Part shown: piece by piece, positions 1-8,119 of the stretch
Layout: each line of letters opens with the position of its first letter
Position numbering within the stretch: position 1 is the first letter of the stretch
Assembly: GCA_963826055.1 (NCBI GenBank)
Contig: CAWGVO010000006.1
Coordinates: forward strand, 124,001 to 188,000
DNA: 64,000 nt
Reading direction: 5' to 3'
From: JBBDMC01 sp963826055
GTDB taxonomy: Bacteria > Pseudomonadota > Alphaproteobacteria > Rhizobiales > Kaistiaceae
Made by a program: the position numbers and the translations under genes
Notes under the pieces: model-generated
Seen by the model: the letters and a program-made list of their open reading frames with translations, nothing else
Told to the model about the DNA's origin: nothing
Databases searched by the model: none

Positions 1-250
1 GGTACGCCTTCACCGGCACCGCCGGTCCGGGATAGGTGATGTCGGATGTCGTCAGCCGCGGATCGTTGTCAGCCACGATCGCCGCCCTGGCATAGTTGCT
101 CGCGATCAGCGGTGCGATCGCCGCCGCCGCGGCCCCGCTGCCGGCGAGCTTGCCCAACTTCTCCATGAAGCCCCGTCGGTCGAGCGTAATGTGCGTGTAT
201 TCGTCATAGAGATCGATCATTTCCTGCGTAATCTTGGGCGTCTGCTCCAT
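1..250 (-). CDS. dienelactone hydrolase family protein, N-terminal part
   Basis: Only the first 83 codons lie in the window; the gene continues beyond base 1. The start ATG at 250 is preceded by a GGGAG ribosome site. The protein opens MEQTPKITQEMIDLYDEY and then RRGFMEKL, followed by an Ala/Gly-rich hydrophobic stretch (about residues 34-50) that resembles a Tat or Sec signal, then the conserved AAIVADNDPRL and DITYPG segments. This N-terminus is typical of secreted dienelactone hydrolase (carboxymethylenebutenolidase-like) alpha/beta hydrolases in proteobacteria. The catalytic Cys/Asp/His region is outside the window, so activity and substrate cannot be judged. Confidence 0.75.
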   Translation of the reverse strand, partial: MEQTPKITQEMIDLYDEYTHITLDRRGFMEKLGKLAGSGAAAAAIAPLIASNYARAAIVADNDPRLTTSDITYPGPAVPVKAY

Positions 251-604
251 CGTCGTCTCCCTGTTTGACCCAAACGTGCCGGCAGCTAACGTTTCAGCGC
301 CGCGTATCCGTCATGCCTTCACGATCTTGTGTCTGGACCATGGCCGGCCCGCGGGCACCACCCGCCACAACCATTGCTTTCTTTCGCCGTCTGCATCATC
401 ATTTCATTTACGGGCAGACGACGGGACCCGGAGAGAACTCAAGGGCGCAAACGGGCGAACACGGCCGCCCGGCAGACGATGCTCCGCGAAGACAGGCCGC
501 GAAAAAAGACTGACGAAGACGCACCATCTTTTCGCCGATCTCTGAAAGGGCTGCTTGCCCGGATGCCAGGCCGGGATCAAGACATCAACTGAAAAGGTCA
601 TCCG
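251..604. other. intergenic region upstream of the cold-shock gene
   Basis: This gap of about 350 bases separates the divergent hydrolase and cold-shock genes. I see no convincing gene in it. The last 150 bases before 605 probably hold the cold-shock promoter and a long leader. An AAAGGT ribosome site lies about 8 bases before the ATG at 605. Short open frames here lack ribosome sites and protein-like composition. Confidence 0.6.
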
Positions 605-841
605 ATGCGTCAGAACGGCACCGTGAAATTCTTCAATGCCTCGAAAGGCTATGGCTTCATCACTCCGGACGACGGCGGCAAGGACGTGTTCGTTCATGTT
701 ACCGCGGTCGAGCGCTCCGGCATCGGCGCGCTCAACGACGGGATGCGGATCTCGTTCGAGACCGAGCCGGACAAGCGCGGCAAGGGGCCGAAGGCAGTTG
801 ACCTCCAGCCCGCGTCCGGCGAGCCCCGCGACGCGATGTAA
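605..841 (+). CDS. cold-shock domain protein (CspA family)
   Basis: This 78-residue protein is a single cold-shock OB-fold domain that binds single-stranded RNA or DNA in the cytoplasm and acts as an RNA chaperone or antiterminator. RNP1 is visible as KGYGFI (residues 14-19) and RNP2 as VFVHV (residues 29-33), with the usual GTVKFFN opening. Length is slightly above the 67-70 residue norm because of a short tail. It stands alone, with a strong intrinsic terminator 24 bases downstream. Whether it is truly cold induced cannot be told from the sequence; many paralogues are constitutive. Confidence 0.95.
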   Translation: MRQNGTVKFFNASKGYGFITPDDGGKDVFVHVTAVERSGIGALNDGMRISFETEPDKRGKGPKAVDLQPASGEPRDAM

Positions 842-864
842 CCTGCCTCGCTGCTCAGTTGCGC

Positions 865-892
865 AAGCCGCCGGGCGACCGGCGGCTTTTTT
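865..892 (+). terminator. intrinsic terminator after the cold-shock gene
   Basis: An 8-bp GC stem, GCCGCCGG (867-874) pairing with CCGGCGGC (879-886) around a 4-base loop, is extended by AA/TT and followed by six T residues. This is a classic Rho-independent terminator directly downstream of the cold-shock stop codon. Confidence 0.92.
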
Positions 893-906
893 GTCTGACA
901 ACGAGC

Positions 907-1392
907 CTATCCCACCGGCAAGTGGTGCCGCACCCGCCGGTACTCGTGCCAGATCAGCACGATGACGACGAGATCGAAGATCGTCAGCAGCGCCAGGCCA
1001 AGCGAGGGCGCAAAGGTCATCCGGTAGAGCTGATAGAGAATAAAGAGACCGAGGACGACGAGCCCCGCCGGATAGGCCCAGTGCTTCTTGGCCAGCAGCC
1101 CCGCCACCACCGCCAGCTTCAGCACGCCGTGGCTGATCAGGTAGTAGACCATGAACCGCTGGCCGCTCACTGAATAGGACTCGGCCGCGTGCAGCAGCCA
1201 GCCGGCGATCCGGTCGGAGGGATCTTCGATCAGCTCGCGGTGAACGAGCGCCGTCACGATCGCGGTCACCGAGGAGGGCTTGATGAAGGCGATGACAAGC
1301 CCGGCGACGACCTCGAAGAGCGCATTGAGCCCCTTCAGGATGATGCTGACGCGAAAGACCGCGTAGATGCGCCGCTCGGAGAGCGCCGCCAT
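907..1392 (-). CDS. DUF2127 family membrane protein
   Basis: This 161-residue integral membrane protein carries the conserved DUF2127 features: a FRVSIILKGLNALFEVVAG opening, SHGVLKL in the middle, then WAYPAGLVVLGLFILYQLYRM and a final segment ending in IWHEYRR. About four hydrophobic segments are visible. Function is unknown for the family. The ATG at 1392 was chosen because family members begin close to ALSERRIY. It lies 24 bases downstream of the ilvE stop in the same direction, so the two are probably co-transcribed; no strong ribosome site precedes it. Confidence 0.85.
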   Translation of the reverse strand: MAALSERRIYAVFRVSIILKGLNALFEVVAGLVIAFIKPSSVTAIVTALVHRELIEDPSDRIAGWLLHAAESYSVSGQRFMVYYLISHGVLKLAVVAGLLAKKHWAYPAGLVVLGLFILYQLYRMTFAPSLGLALLTIFDLVVIVLIWHEYRRVRHHLPVG

Positions 1393-1415
1393 GGCCGCCG
1401 CCGACGAAGGGCCGC

Positions 1416-2315
1416 TCAGCCGCTCGCCGCCATCGCCTCGTGCTGCGGCATGACCAGGGCCGAATAGTCGTCCATCAGCGTCCGCGTGATCTCGCCGACG
1501 GTGAAACGGTAGGGCCCGATCTCCGACACCGGCGTCACTTCCGCCGCGGTGCCGGTCAGGAAGCACTCCTCCAGGTCCGTCATCTCCTCCGGCATGATCG
1601 CCCGCTCGACCACCTTGTAGCCGCGCTTTTTGGCCAGACCGATCACCGACTGCCGGGTGATGCCGTCGAGGAAGCAGTCCGGCGTCGGCGTATGGATGAC
1701 GCCGTCCTTGACGAAGAAGACGTTGGCGCCGGTCGCCTCCGCCACCTGCCCCCGCCAGTCGAACATCAGCGCGTCGGCGTAGCCTTTGCGCTCGGCCTCG
1801 TGCTTGGAGATGGTGCAGATCATGTAGAGGCCGGTCGCCTTCGCCTTCGCCGGCTCCGTCGCCGGATCCGGACGGCGGTAGCGCGCGATGTCGAGGCGGA
1901 TGCCCTTCAGCCGCTCTTCCGGCTTGAAGTACGACGGCCACTCCCACACCGCGATGGCGAGGTGGATCTTGCTCTGCTGGGCCGACACGCCCATCATCTC
2001 GCTGCCGCGCCATGCGATCGGCCTGACGTAGGCGTCCGTATGGCCCTGGCGGACGAGCAGTTCCTTCGAGGCGCGGTTGATCTGTTCGACCGACCACGGG
2101 ATCTCGAAGCCGAGCTCGCCGGCCGACCGGTGCAGGCGCCGGGTATGCTCGTCGAGCTTGAAGATGGCGCCACCGTAGGCCCGCTCGCCCTCGAACACCG
2201 CGCTGGCGTAGTGGAGGCCGTGGCTGAGCACGTGCAGCTTGGCATCGGCCCACGGCACGAACGCGCCGTCCATCCAGATGACACCGGGACGATCGTCGTA
2301 GGGTTGCGCTGCCAT
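1416..2315 (-). CDS. ilvE: branched-chain amino acid aminotransferase
   Basis: This 299-residue class IV PLP enzyme transfers the amino group between glutamate and the 2-oxo acids of Leu, Ile and Val in the cytoplasm. The PLP lysine is K159 in the AKATGLYM segment; other family marks are SHGLHYASAVFEGERAY (from residue 31), EATGANVFFVKDG (193-205) and FLTGTAAEVTPV. The ATG at 2315 has a GGGAGG ribosome site and gives the normal family length; an upstream in-frame extension lacks such support. It is divergent from petP, a gene order I recall from other alphaproteobacteria. A palindrome across the petP start could influence both promoters. Confidence 0.95.
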   Translation of the reverse strand: MAAQPYDDRPGVIWMDGAFVPWADAKLHVLSHGLHYASAVFEGERAYGGAIFKLDEHTRRLHRSAGELGFEIPWSVEQINRASKELLVRQGHTDAYVRPIAWRGSEMMGVSAQQSKIHLAIAVWEWPSYFKPEERLKGIRLDIARYRRPDPATEPAKAKATGLYMICTISKHEAERKGYADALMFDWRGQVAEATGANVFFVKDGVIHTPTPDCFLDGITRQSVIGLAKKRGYKVVERAIMPEEMTDLEECFLTGTAAEVTPVSEIGPYRFTVGEITRTLMDDYSALVMPQHEAMAASG

Positions 2316-2487
2316 GGGCTTTCTCCCTCCCGGAACGGTTCGGCCGGGCCTGCTTTTGGCCCGCCGCGGCCGGATATGGTCGTTTTGCTTCGTGCCGCGA
2401 TCGCCGATATGGTGCCACAAACCGAGGCAGCCGGCGACCCTGGCTCCGTAAACGCGCCGTTGCTTTTCAGTACCAACCGGGCGAAAA

Positions 2488-2508
2488 TATGTCAACATGG
2501 CTGACATA
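2488..2508. promoter_or_regulatory. perfect palindrome across the petP start codon
   Basis: TATGTCA (2488-2494) and TGACATA (2502-2508) form a perfect 7-bp inverted repeat with a 7-base spacer. The spacer contains the petP ATG (2497). MarR-family dimers usually bind palindromes of this size and often repress their own gene, so an autoregulatory operator is the natural reading. This is inferred; no binding data can be seen here. Confidence 0.55.
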
Positions 2509-3039
2509 AATCTGAAGTCGGACGACTTGGGCGCCAGGCTGCCGGGCAGCGGCGGCAAGCCGCCGATCGCGGCGCCGCTGTCGGCCGCCGACCGGCCGGA
2601 GCTCATCTTCATCGAGCTCCTGTTCTTCGCCTACCGCGACTTCGTCTCCGACCCGGACGCGGCGCTGGTCAGCTATGGCTTCGGCCGCGCCCACCATCGT
2701 GTCATCCACTTCGTCAACCGCCACCCCGGCATCCGCGTCGCCGACCTGCTCGACATCCTCAAGATCACCAAGCAGAGCCTCGGCCGCGTCCTCAAGCAGC
2801 TCATCGACAACGGCTTCATCGAGCAGCGGCCGGGCTCGCGCGACCGCCGCCAGCGTCTGCTTTACCCGACCGAGGCCGGCCGGGCGCTGGCGTTGCGCCT
2901 TGTCGACCTGCAGGTGAACCGCATCGGCCGGGCGCTGGAAGCGCTGGCGCCGGCGGAGCGCCCTGGCGCCGAGAAGTTCCTGCGCGCCATCATCGACGCC
3001 GGCGAGCGCGACAAGGTCTCCCGCCTGATCGGGCGGTGA
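2497..3039 (+). CDS. petP: MarR family transcriptional regulator (PetP-like)
   Basis: This 180-residue protein has a MarR winged-helix domain at about residues 40-150: FGRAHHRVIHFV leads into the DNA-binding part (LLDILKITKQSLGRVLKQL) and the wing (IEQRPGSRDRRQRLLYPTE). It sits between ilvE (divergent) and an OmpR-type regulator. In Rhodobacter, petP-petR is the pair needed for cytochrome bc1 and c-type cytochrome expression, hence the symbol. The ATG at 2497 lies inside a palindrome that may be its own operator, and no strong ribosome site precedes it. The first 35 residues are low complexity. The target regulon is inferred by analogy only. Confidence 0.85.
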   Translation: MADINLKSDDLGARLPGSGGKPPIAAPLSAADRPELIFIELLFFAYRDFVSDPDAALVSYGFGRAHHRVIHFVNRHPGIRVADLLDILKITKQSLGRVLKQLIDNGFIEQRPGSRDRRQRLLYPTEAGRALALRLVDLQVNRIGRALEALAPAERPGAEKFLRAIIDAGERDKVSRLIGR

Positions 3040-3055
3040 CCTGGGGAACCCCGCT

Positions 3056-3769
3056 GTGGCCGCGCCGGCATCCCGCAGTAGCCTTCCCGACGAGGCGCCG
3101 CATTTGCTCGTCGTCGACGACGACAGCCGCATCCGCCAGCTTCTCGCCCGCTATCTCGGCGACCACGGCTTCCGCGTCACCAGCGCCGGCAACGCCGCCG
3201 AAGCGCGTCGCAGCCTCGCCGGCCTCGCCTTCGACCTGCTGATCGTCGATGTGATGATGCCCGATGAGAACGGCCTGGCGCTGACCATGAGCCTGCGCCG
3301 GACGATGGACGTGCCCATCCTCATGCTGACGGCGCGCGCCGAGCAGGAAAGCCGCATCGCCGGCCTCGAAGCCGGCGCCGACGACTACCTCGCCAAGCCG
3401 TTCGACCCGCGCGAGTTGCTGCTGCGCGTGAACAATATTCTCAAGCGCAGCGCCGCGCCCGCGACGCCGCTGATCGAGCAGGTGAGCTTCGGGCCCTTCG
3501 TCTTCCACCGCGAGAGGCTGGAACTGAGGCGCGCCGGCAGCCCCGTTCGACTGACCGAGAGCGAGCGCCGCATGATGGCGATCTTCGCCGCGACGCCAGG
3601 CGAGACGGTGGCGCGCGACAAGCTGATCATCACGAGCGGCGCCGCGGCCGAACGCACCGTCGACGTGCAGATAAACCGCCTGCGTCGCAAGATCGAAGCC
3701 GATCCGGCCAATCCGGTCTATCTTCAGACCGTGCGCGGCATCGGCTACCGGCTGGCGGTCGCCGGCTGA
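3056..3769 (+). CDS. petR: OmpR-family response regulator (PetR-like)
   Basis: This 237-residue protein has a receiver domain (residues 15-125) with acidic pocket DDD (21-23), phosphoacceptor D65 in LLIVDVMMPD and K114 in YLAKPF, then an OmpR winged-helix DNA-binding domain (about 140-235, ending TVRGIGYRLAVAG). It starts with GTG at 3056, 16 bases after the petP stop, with a GGGGA ribosome site. It is followed 44 bases later by a histidine kinase that is its likely partner. In Rhodobacter, PetR controls bc1 and cytochrome genes; here petABC lies 23 kb away. Regulation of petABC is inference. Confidence 0.92.
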   Translation: MAAPASRSSLPDEAPHLLVVDDDSRIRQLLARYLGDHGFRVTSAGNAAEARRSLAGLAFDLLIVDVMMPDENGLALTMSLRRTMDVPILMLTARAEQESRIAGLEAGADDYLAKPFDPRELLLRVNNILKRSAAPATPLIEQVSFGPFVFHRERLELRRAGSPVRLTESERRMMAIFAATPGETVARDKLIITSGAAAERTVDVQINRLRRKIEADPANPVYLQTVRGIGYRLAVAG

Positions 3770-3813
3770 GACGAGGCCGGCGCCGGGACGACAAGGAGCA
3801 AGGAACGGGCAAA

Positions 3814-5187
3814 ATGGCCACCACGGTCGATCATGCAGCCCCACCGCGCGCCCGGCCGGAGAGCGGTCTGCCGCGCCCCAGCCGCTTCCCCAAGAGTCTC
3901 CTGCCGACCGGCCTCTACGCCCGCTCGCTGATCATCGTCATCGCGCCGGTGGTGGTTCTGCAGGCGCTCGTCGCCTTCGTGTTCATGGAGCGGCACCTCG
4001 TAGAGGTCTTCACCCGCCTGTCGACCGCGATGGTGGCGAACGTCGCGGCAGTCATCGACCTGATGGACACCTACCCTCAGGATACCGACTTCAGTCAGAT
4101 CAAGCGCATCGCCAGGGATCGTCTCGACCTCGACGTCTCCATGCTGCCCGCCAGCGCGATGCCGCCGCCGGGCTCCACCCATTTTCTGTCCCCGCTTTCC
4201 CGCGTCATCCGCAGCCAGCTCAGCCAGCAGATCGGCAAGCCGTACTGGGTCAACCTGGAAGGCAGCATGATCGAGATACGCATCGAGCTCGGCGACCGCG
4301 TGCTTCAGGTTCTCACCCCCAGCAGCCAGACGCAGGTGTCGAACTCGGTGATCTTCGCCTCGTGGATGGCGGCATCCAGTATCGTTCTGCTCGCCGTCGC
4401 CATCATTTTCCTGCGCGACCAGATTCGGCCGATCCTGGCGCTCACCGACGCCGTCGATAATTTCGGCAAGGGCCGCCCGGTGCCTGATTTCAAGCCGCGC
4501 GGCGCCCGCGAGATCCGTCAGGCGACGGCCGCGTTCCACGAGATGCGCCAGCGGGTCGAGCGCCAGATCGAACAGCGCACGGCGATGCTCTCCGGCGTCA
4601 GCCACGATCTGCGCACCCTGCTCACCCGCTTCCGCCTTGAGCTCGCCCTCATCGAGGAGACCGCCGACGTCGCCGGCCTCAAGGACGACGTCGACGACAT
4701 GAACCGCATGCTGGAGGGCTATCTCGCTTTCGCCCGCGGCGACCTCGGCGAGGAGACGGTGGCGAGCGACGCCGCCGCCCTCATCGGCGAGGCCGGCGAG
4801 ACGGCACGACGCACCGGCCGCGACGTCAGCGTCGCCTTCTCCGGCGATCCCACCGTCAACGTCAGGCCGCAGGCGTTGACACGCTGCATCGACAATCTCG
4901 TCGCCAACGCGGCGCGCCACGGCCGCCGTGTCGCCGTCGCCGGCACCCACGCCGACGGCCAGCTGACCATCACCGTCGATGACGATGGCCCCGGCGTGCC
5001 GCTTGCCGAACGCGACGCGGTATTCAAACCCTTCTATCGCCGCGACGACGCCCGCAATCTCGACCAGAGCGGCACCGGCCTCGGCCTGTCGATCGCCCGC
5101 GACATCGCCCGCAACCACGGCGGCGATATAACGTTGTCGGATAGCCCGCTCGGCGGACTGCGCGCCACCGTCACCGTGCCTGCGTGA
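3814..5187 (+). CDS. EnvZ-like sensor histidine kinase
   Basis: This 457-residue inner-membrane kinase has two transmembrane helices (about 37-57 and 179-200) flanking a periplasmic sensor of about 120 residues. A HAMP linker follows (203-255), then the dimerisation/phosphoacceptor helix with H264 in GVSHDLRTLLTRF and the ATPase domain: N box DNLVANAARHG, G1 DDDGPGVP and G2 GTGLGLSIARDIARNHGG. The H box has Leu where Pro is common, as in several alphaproteobacterial EnvZ-like kinases. The ATG at 3814 follows AAGGAG. It directly follows petR and probably phosphorylates it. The signal sensed is unknown. Confidence 0.93.
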   Translation: MATTVDHAAPPRARPESGLPRPSRFPKSLLPTGLYARSLIIVIAPVVVLQALVAFVFMERHLVEVFTRLSTAMVANVAAVIDLMDTYPQDTDFSQIKRIARDRLDLDVSMLPASAMPPPGSTHFLSPLSRVIRSQLSQQIGKPYWVNLEGSMIEIRIELGDRVLQVLTPSSQTQVSNSVIFASWMAASSIVLLAVAIIFLRDQIRPILALTDAVDNFGKGRPVPDFKPRGAREIRQATAAFHEMRQRVERQIEQRTAMLSGVSHDLRTLLTRFRLELALIEETADVAGLKDDVDDMNRMLEGYLAFARGDLGEETVASDAAALIGEAGETARRTGRDVSVAFSGDPTVNVRPQALTRCIDNLVANAARHGRRVAVAGTHADGQLTITVDDDGPGVPLAERDAVFKPFYRRDDARNLDQSGTGLGLSIARDIARNHGGDITLSDSPLGGLRATVTVPA

Positions 5188-5206
5188 GCGCGGACGAGGA
5201 GCAGCG

Positions 5207-6004
5207 ATGAACAGCATCAACGCAGCCGCAAGGCTTGCCCTTCTGATCGACGGCGAGAACCTCGGCGGCGATTCACTCCCCTTCATCATCCAGGAGGCCG
5301 AAAAACTCGGCGTCATCGCCGTTGGACGCGTGTATGGCGATGTGAAGAGCGGCAGGATGAAATCATGGCAAAAGCAGATCGAGACGTACGGTTTGACGAT
5401 GGTCAGCGTGGTGGCGCTCACCAGGGGCAAGAACGCCACCGACATGAAGCTGGCGATCGAGGCCATGGACATGCTCCACGGCCGCCAGCTCGACGGGTTC
5501 TGCATCGTCTCCAGCGATGGCGACTTTACGCCGTTGGCCTTGCGTATTCGCGGCAACGCGCTCGCCTGCTACGGATTCGGCATGAAGAAGGCCCCCGCGG
5601 GCTACAAGGAAGCGTTCGATCGCTTCTTCGAGTGTGACGGACAACCCGCCGCGGCAAAGAAGACGCCGGCCCGCCGGGCTTCCCCGCCGGCGGCGAAAGC
5701 CGCTTCACCCACGGCAGCCAAACCTGCCGCAACCGGTTCGCGGGCGCGCAAGACGAAACCGGCCACGCCGCCCAGTTTGCCGATCCCGGACGACGAAATT
5801 ATCTCGGCCGTTGGCGATGCTTCAGGCGAGCAAGGCCGGGCACACCTCAGCAGCGTCCACAATCTGATCACCAAACGGATTCCCGGATTCGATCCGCGCA
5901 ACTACGGCCACAAGCGGCTGAGCGACCTGATAGCGAAGGTGAAGGGGATCGAGTTGAGCAAGGACCGGCGCAGCGTTCGTCTGACGCCCCCCGAGAAAAC
6001 CTAG
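5207..6004 (+). CDS. NYN domain and OST-HTH/LOTUS domain protein
   Basis: This 265-residue protein joins an N-terminal NYN (PIN-like, LabA/DUF88) domain to a C-terminal LOTUS domain. The NYN part shows the metal-binding acidic set: LLIDGENLGG (D15, N18), ATDMKLAIEAMD and VSSDGDFTPLALRIR. A low-complexity Ala/Pro/Lys linker (about 147-190) leads to the LOTUS part (about 195-262, with HNLITKRIPGFDPRNYGHKRLSDLI). NYN domains are usually ribonucleases and LOTUS domains bind RNA or protein, so an RNA-processing role is likely. It starts 20 bases after the kinase with a GAGGAG ribosome site, so it may share that operon. Confidence 0.9.
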   Translation: MNSINAAARLALLIDGENLGGDSLPFIIQEAEKLGVIAVGRVYGDVKSGRMKSWQKQIETYGLTMVSVVALTRGKNATDMKLAIEAMDMLHGRQLDGFCIVSSDGDFTPLALRIRGNALACYGFGMKKAPAGYKEAFDRFFECDGQPAAAKKTPARRASPPAAKAASPTAAKPAATGSRARKTKPATPPSLPIPDDEIISAVGDASGEQGRAHLSSVHNLITKRIPGFDPRNYGHKRLSDLIAKVKGIELSKDRRSVRLTPPEKT

Positions 6005-6079
6005 CAAGGCTTGCTTCGCGTTCGCCCGTTTACCAGCCGCCGATAGGTCCCCGGTGGCGCCAAACTCAAAGGAAGCGCG

Positions 6080-6976
6080 ATGGCCCAGAGGTCCAGGAAA
6101 CCACGCCCGAGGGAAGCGCCGCACCATACGCCCACGAAAAAGGATGAGGTTCCCGAAACCGCGCAAGGCATAAGCCGGGAGGAGGCAAAGGAGATCGGCC
6201 ATCGCCGCCGGCTCCGCGCCGCCGTGGTCTACGAGATCATCCGGGTCGAAGGCGAAGGCGAGCTTGCCCGCGGCTTCCCGGCGCTGTGGTGGTCCGGCGT
6301 CGCGGCCGGCTTGTCGATCGGTCTTTCGGTCATCTCGCAAGCGCTGCTGGCGGCGCACCTGCCGGACGTACCGTGGAAGCCCATCGTCGAGAGGCTTGGC
6401 TACTCGGTCGGGTTCATCGTCGTGATCATGGCTCGGCAACAGTTGTTTACCGAAAGCACGTTGACCGCCGTGCTTCCGGTCATCGCGCGTCGTCAGCTCC
6501 GGTGGCTTCTGGTGATGCTGCGTCTGTGGGGCATTGTCCTGGCGGCGAATCTCGTCGGCTCCCTGATCGTCGCGACGACACTCGCCTACAGCCCGATACT
6601 GCCGGCCGACATCGACAGCAGCGTCCGCGTCATCGCCGAGCACCTGATGTCCAACTCCGCGACGGAGATGTTCACCAAGGGCATCGCCGCCGGCTGGCTC
6701 ATTGCCGCGCTCGTCTGGATGCTGCCGTCATCGGAGAACACGGAGTTCTTCGTCATCGGACTGCTGACGTATCTCATCGCCCTCGGAGACTTCACCCACG
6801 TCATCGCCGGGTCGGTCGAGGCCTTCTATTTGTGGGTTCAACACGAAGCAACGAGCGGCCAGGTGTTTCTGAAATTTCTGGTGCCGACCCTGCTCGGCAA
6901 CATCGTGGGAGGCACAGTGCTGTTCGGTGTGGTGAGCTACGCGCAGGTGCGTGAGGAAATCGGCGCGGATCAATAA
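6080..6976 (+). CDS. formate/nitrite transporter (FNT) family membrane protein
   Basis: This 298-residue protein has a charged cytoplasmic N-terminus of about 60 residues and then six hydrophobic segments typical of FNT channels (YfdC-like branch). Recognisable pieces are ARGFPALWWSGVAAGLSIG, RQQLFTESTLTAVLP and GNIVGGTVLFGVVSY near the end. FNT proteins form pentameric channels for small monovalent anions in the inner membrane; the YfdC branch has no settled substrate. The ATG at 6080 follows AAAGGAAG. Its stop overlaps the convergent csaA stop by 7 bases, with no terminator between. Confidence 0.88.
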   Translation: MAQRSRKPRPREAPHHTPTKKDEVPETAQGISREEAKEIGHRRRLRAAVVYEIIRVEGEGELARGFPALWWSGVAAGLSIGLSVISQALLAAHLPDVPWKPIVERLGYSVGFIVVIMARQQLFTESTLTAVLPVIARRQLRWLLVMLRLWGIVLAANLVGSLIVATTLAYSPILPADIDSSVRVIAEHLMSNSATEMFTKGIAAGWLIAALVWMLPSSENTEFFVIGLLTYLIALGDFTHVIAGSVEAFYLWVQHEATSGQVFLKFLVPTLLGNIVGGTVLFGVVSYAQVREEIGADQ

Positions 6977-7335
6977 AGCCGCCCCCCGTCCGGCACCGGC
7001 CGGTCGGGGGCGAACAGCATCACCTCGCCGTTCTCGTCGGGAAAGCCGAGCGTCAGAACCTCCGACATGATCGGGCCGATCTGGCGCGGCGGGAAGTTGA
7101 CCACCGCCGCCACCTGCCGGCCGGGCAATTCGTCGAGCGTGTAGTTGACCGTGATCTGCGCCGACGACTTCTTGACGCCGATGTCGGGCCCGAAGTCGAT
7201 CAGTAACTGATAGGCGGGTTTGCGCGCCTCCGGGAACGGCCTCACATCCACGATGGTGCCGACACGAATGTCGACCTTGAGGAAATCGTCGAAGGAAATG
7301 CGTTCGTCCGCGGCCGCCATGCCCGCCCCCGTCAT
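6970..7335 (-). CDS. csaA: CsaA-like tRNA-binding domain protein
   Basis: This 121-residue protein is a single EMAP/Arc1p-type tRNA-binding OB fold. Key segments are FDDFLKVDIRVGTIVDVRPFPEARKPAY, GVKKSSAQITVNYT, VVNFPPRQIGPIMSEVL and GEVMLFAPDRPVP. CsaA proteins act as cytoplasmic chaperones linked to protein export in some bacteria and bind tRNA; the physiological role outside Bacillus is uncertain. Two starts are possible, 7335 and ATG at 7320 (sixth codon); neither has a decisive ribosome site. It overlaps the convergent FNT gene by 7 bases. Confidence 0.9.
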   Translation of the reverse strand: MTGAGMAAADERISFDDFLKVDIRVGTIVDVRPFPEARKPAYQLLIDFGPDIGVKKSSAQITVNYTLDELPGRQVAAVVNFPPRQIGPIMSEVLTLGFPDENGEVMLFAPDRPVPDGGRLY

Positions 7336-7376
7336 CAGACCCCGGGGGTGGCGTTAGCACGCGCGTCGGGGCGACC

Positions 7377-8060
7377 TCAACCGGCGCTTTCGGCCGGCTC
7401 CCCTCCGCTCCGTCGGCGTCTGCCGGCGAACGGCCGTGCCAGATCGCAAAGGTTGTCGAAGAGTCCGAGCGCGCGCTCGCCGCGCCGGAGCGCCCGGTCG
7501 AGCGTCGCCATGGTCTTGGCGAGACCGGGATCGTCGTCGTCGAACCAGGTGCGGACCGTCTCGCCGAGCACCAGCACGACGCCGCGCACCGCGACCTTGC
7601 CGCGGAGGCCGCCATGATCGATGCCGGCACCGGCGAGCATCCACCGCGAGGATCGCTTCACCGTGGCGGTCAGCGCGACCGCCAGCATCGGGTCGCACAT
7701 CATCGCCCGCGTCAGCCGCTTCAGTCCCGGCTTGTACGGCGCCAGATGGTCGAGACGCCGCATGAGGATATCGAACAGGCGGTCGCGGGCGCCCTCGCCT
7801 TCCGCCGGACCGGCGTCGAGCACCGCCTTGTCGTTGCGGCGCGAGAAATCGGCGATGATGGCGAACTTGCTGTTGTAGAGCTCGCGCAGCTCGCCGAGCG
7901 TCACGCCGGCTTCCTCGGCGATGGCACCAAGCCCGATCTCGGAATAGCGCCGCCGCGCCAGGAGCCGCATCAGCGCCTCGATGATGCGCTCGCGCGGGGT
8001 CCCTGGCGTCACGGTTGTTTTCCGCGCGCCACCGCGCCGGCTGCCGGGTCGTCTTGCCAT
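7377..8060 (-). CDS. TetR family transcriptional regulator
   Basis: This 227-residue protein has a TetR-type HTH at about residues 25-75: TPRERIIEALMRLLARRRYSEI, then AIAEEAGVTLGELRELYNSKFAI. The helical C-terminal ligand domain resembles the alphaproteobacterial TetR group with KPGLKRLTRAMMCDPMLAVAL. The ATG at 8060 is preceded by AAGGAGAAG. It lies between proC and csaA, all on the same strand, with 59- and 41-base gaps. The C-terminal tail is Arg/Gly rich. The ligand and target genes are unknown; the neighbours are not obvious targets. Confidence 0.88.
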   Translation of the reverse strand: MARRPGSRRGGARKTTVTPGTPRERIIEALMRLLARRRYSEIGLGAIAEEAGVTLGELRELYNSKFAIIADFSRRNDKAVLDAGPAEGEGARDRLFDILMRRLDHLAPYKPGLKRLTRAMMCDPMLAVALTATVKRSSRWMLAGAGIDHGGLRGKVAVRGVVLVLGETVRTWFDDDDPGLAKTMATLDRALRRGERALGLFDNLCDLARPFAGRRRRSGGEPAESAG

Positions 8061-8119
8061 CGCGTCTTCTCCTTGGAGCCGGAAGCTAGTGTAGCCGCCG
8101 GCGATGTCCACCGCGAGGG

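Noticed and set aside
3745..5556. Long open frame on the minus strand opposite the sensor kinase
   Set aside because: It is the high-G+C shadow of the kinase and NYN genes, has no family-like sequence and covers two well-supported coding regions.
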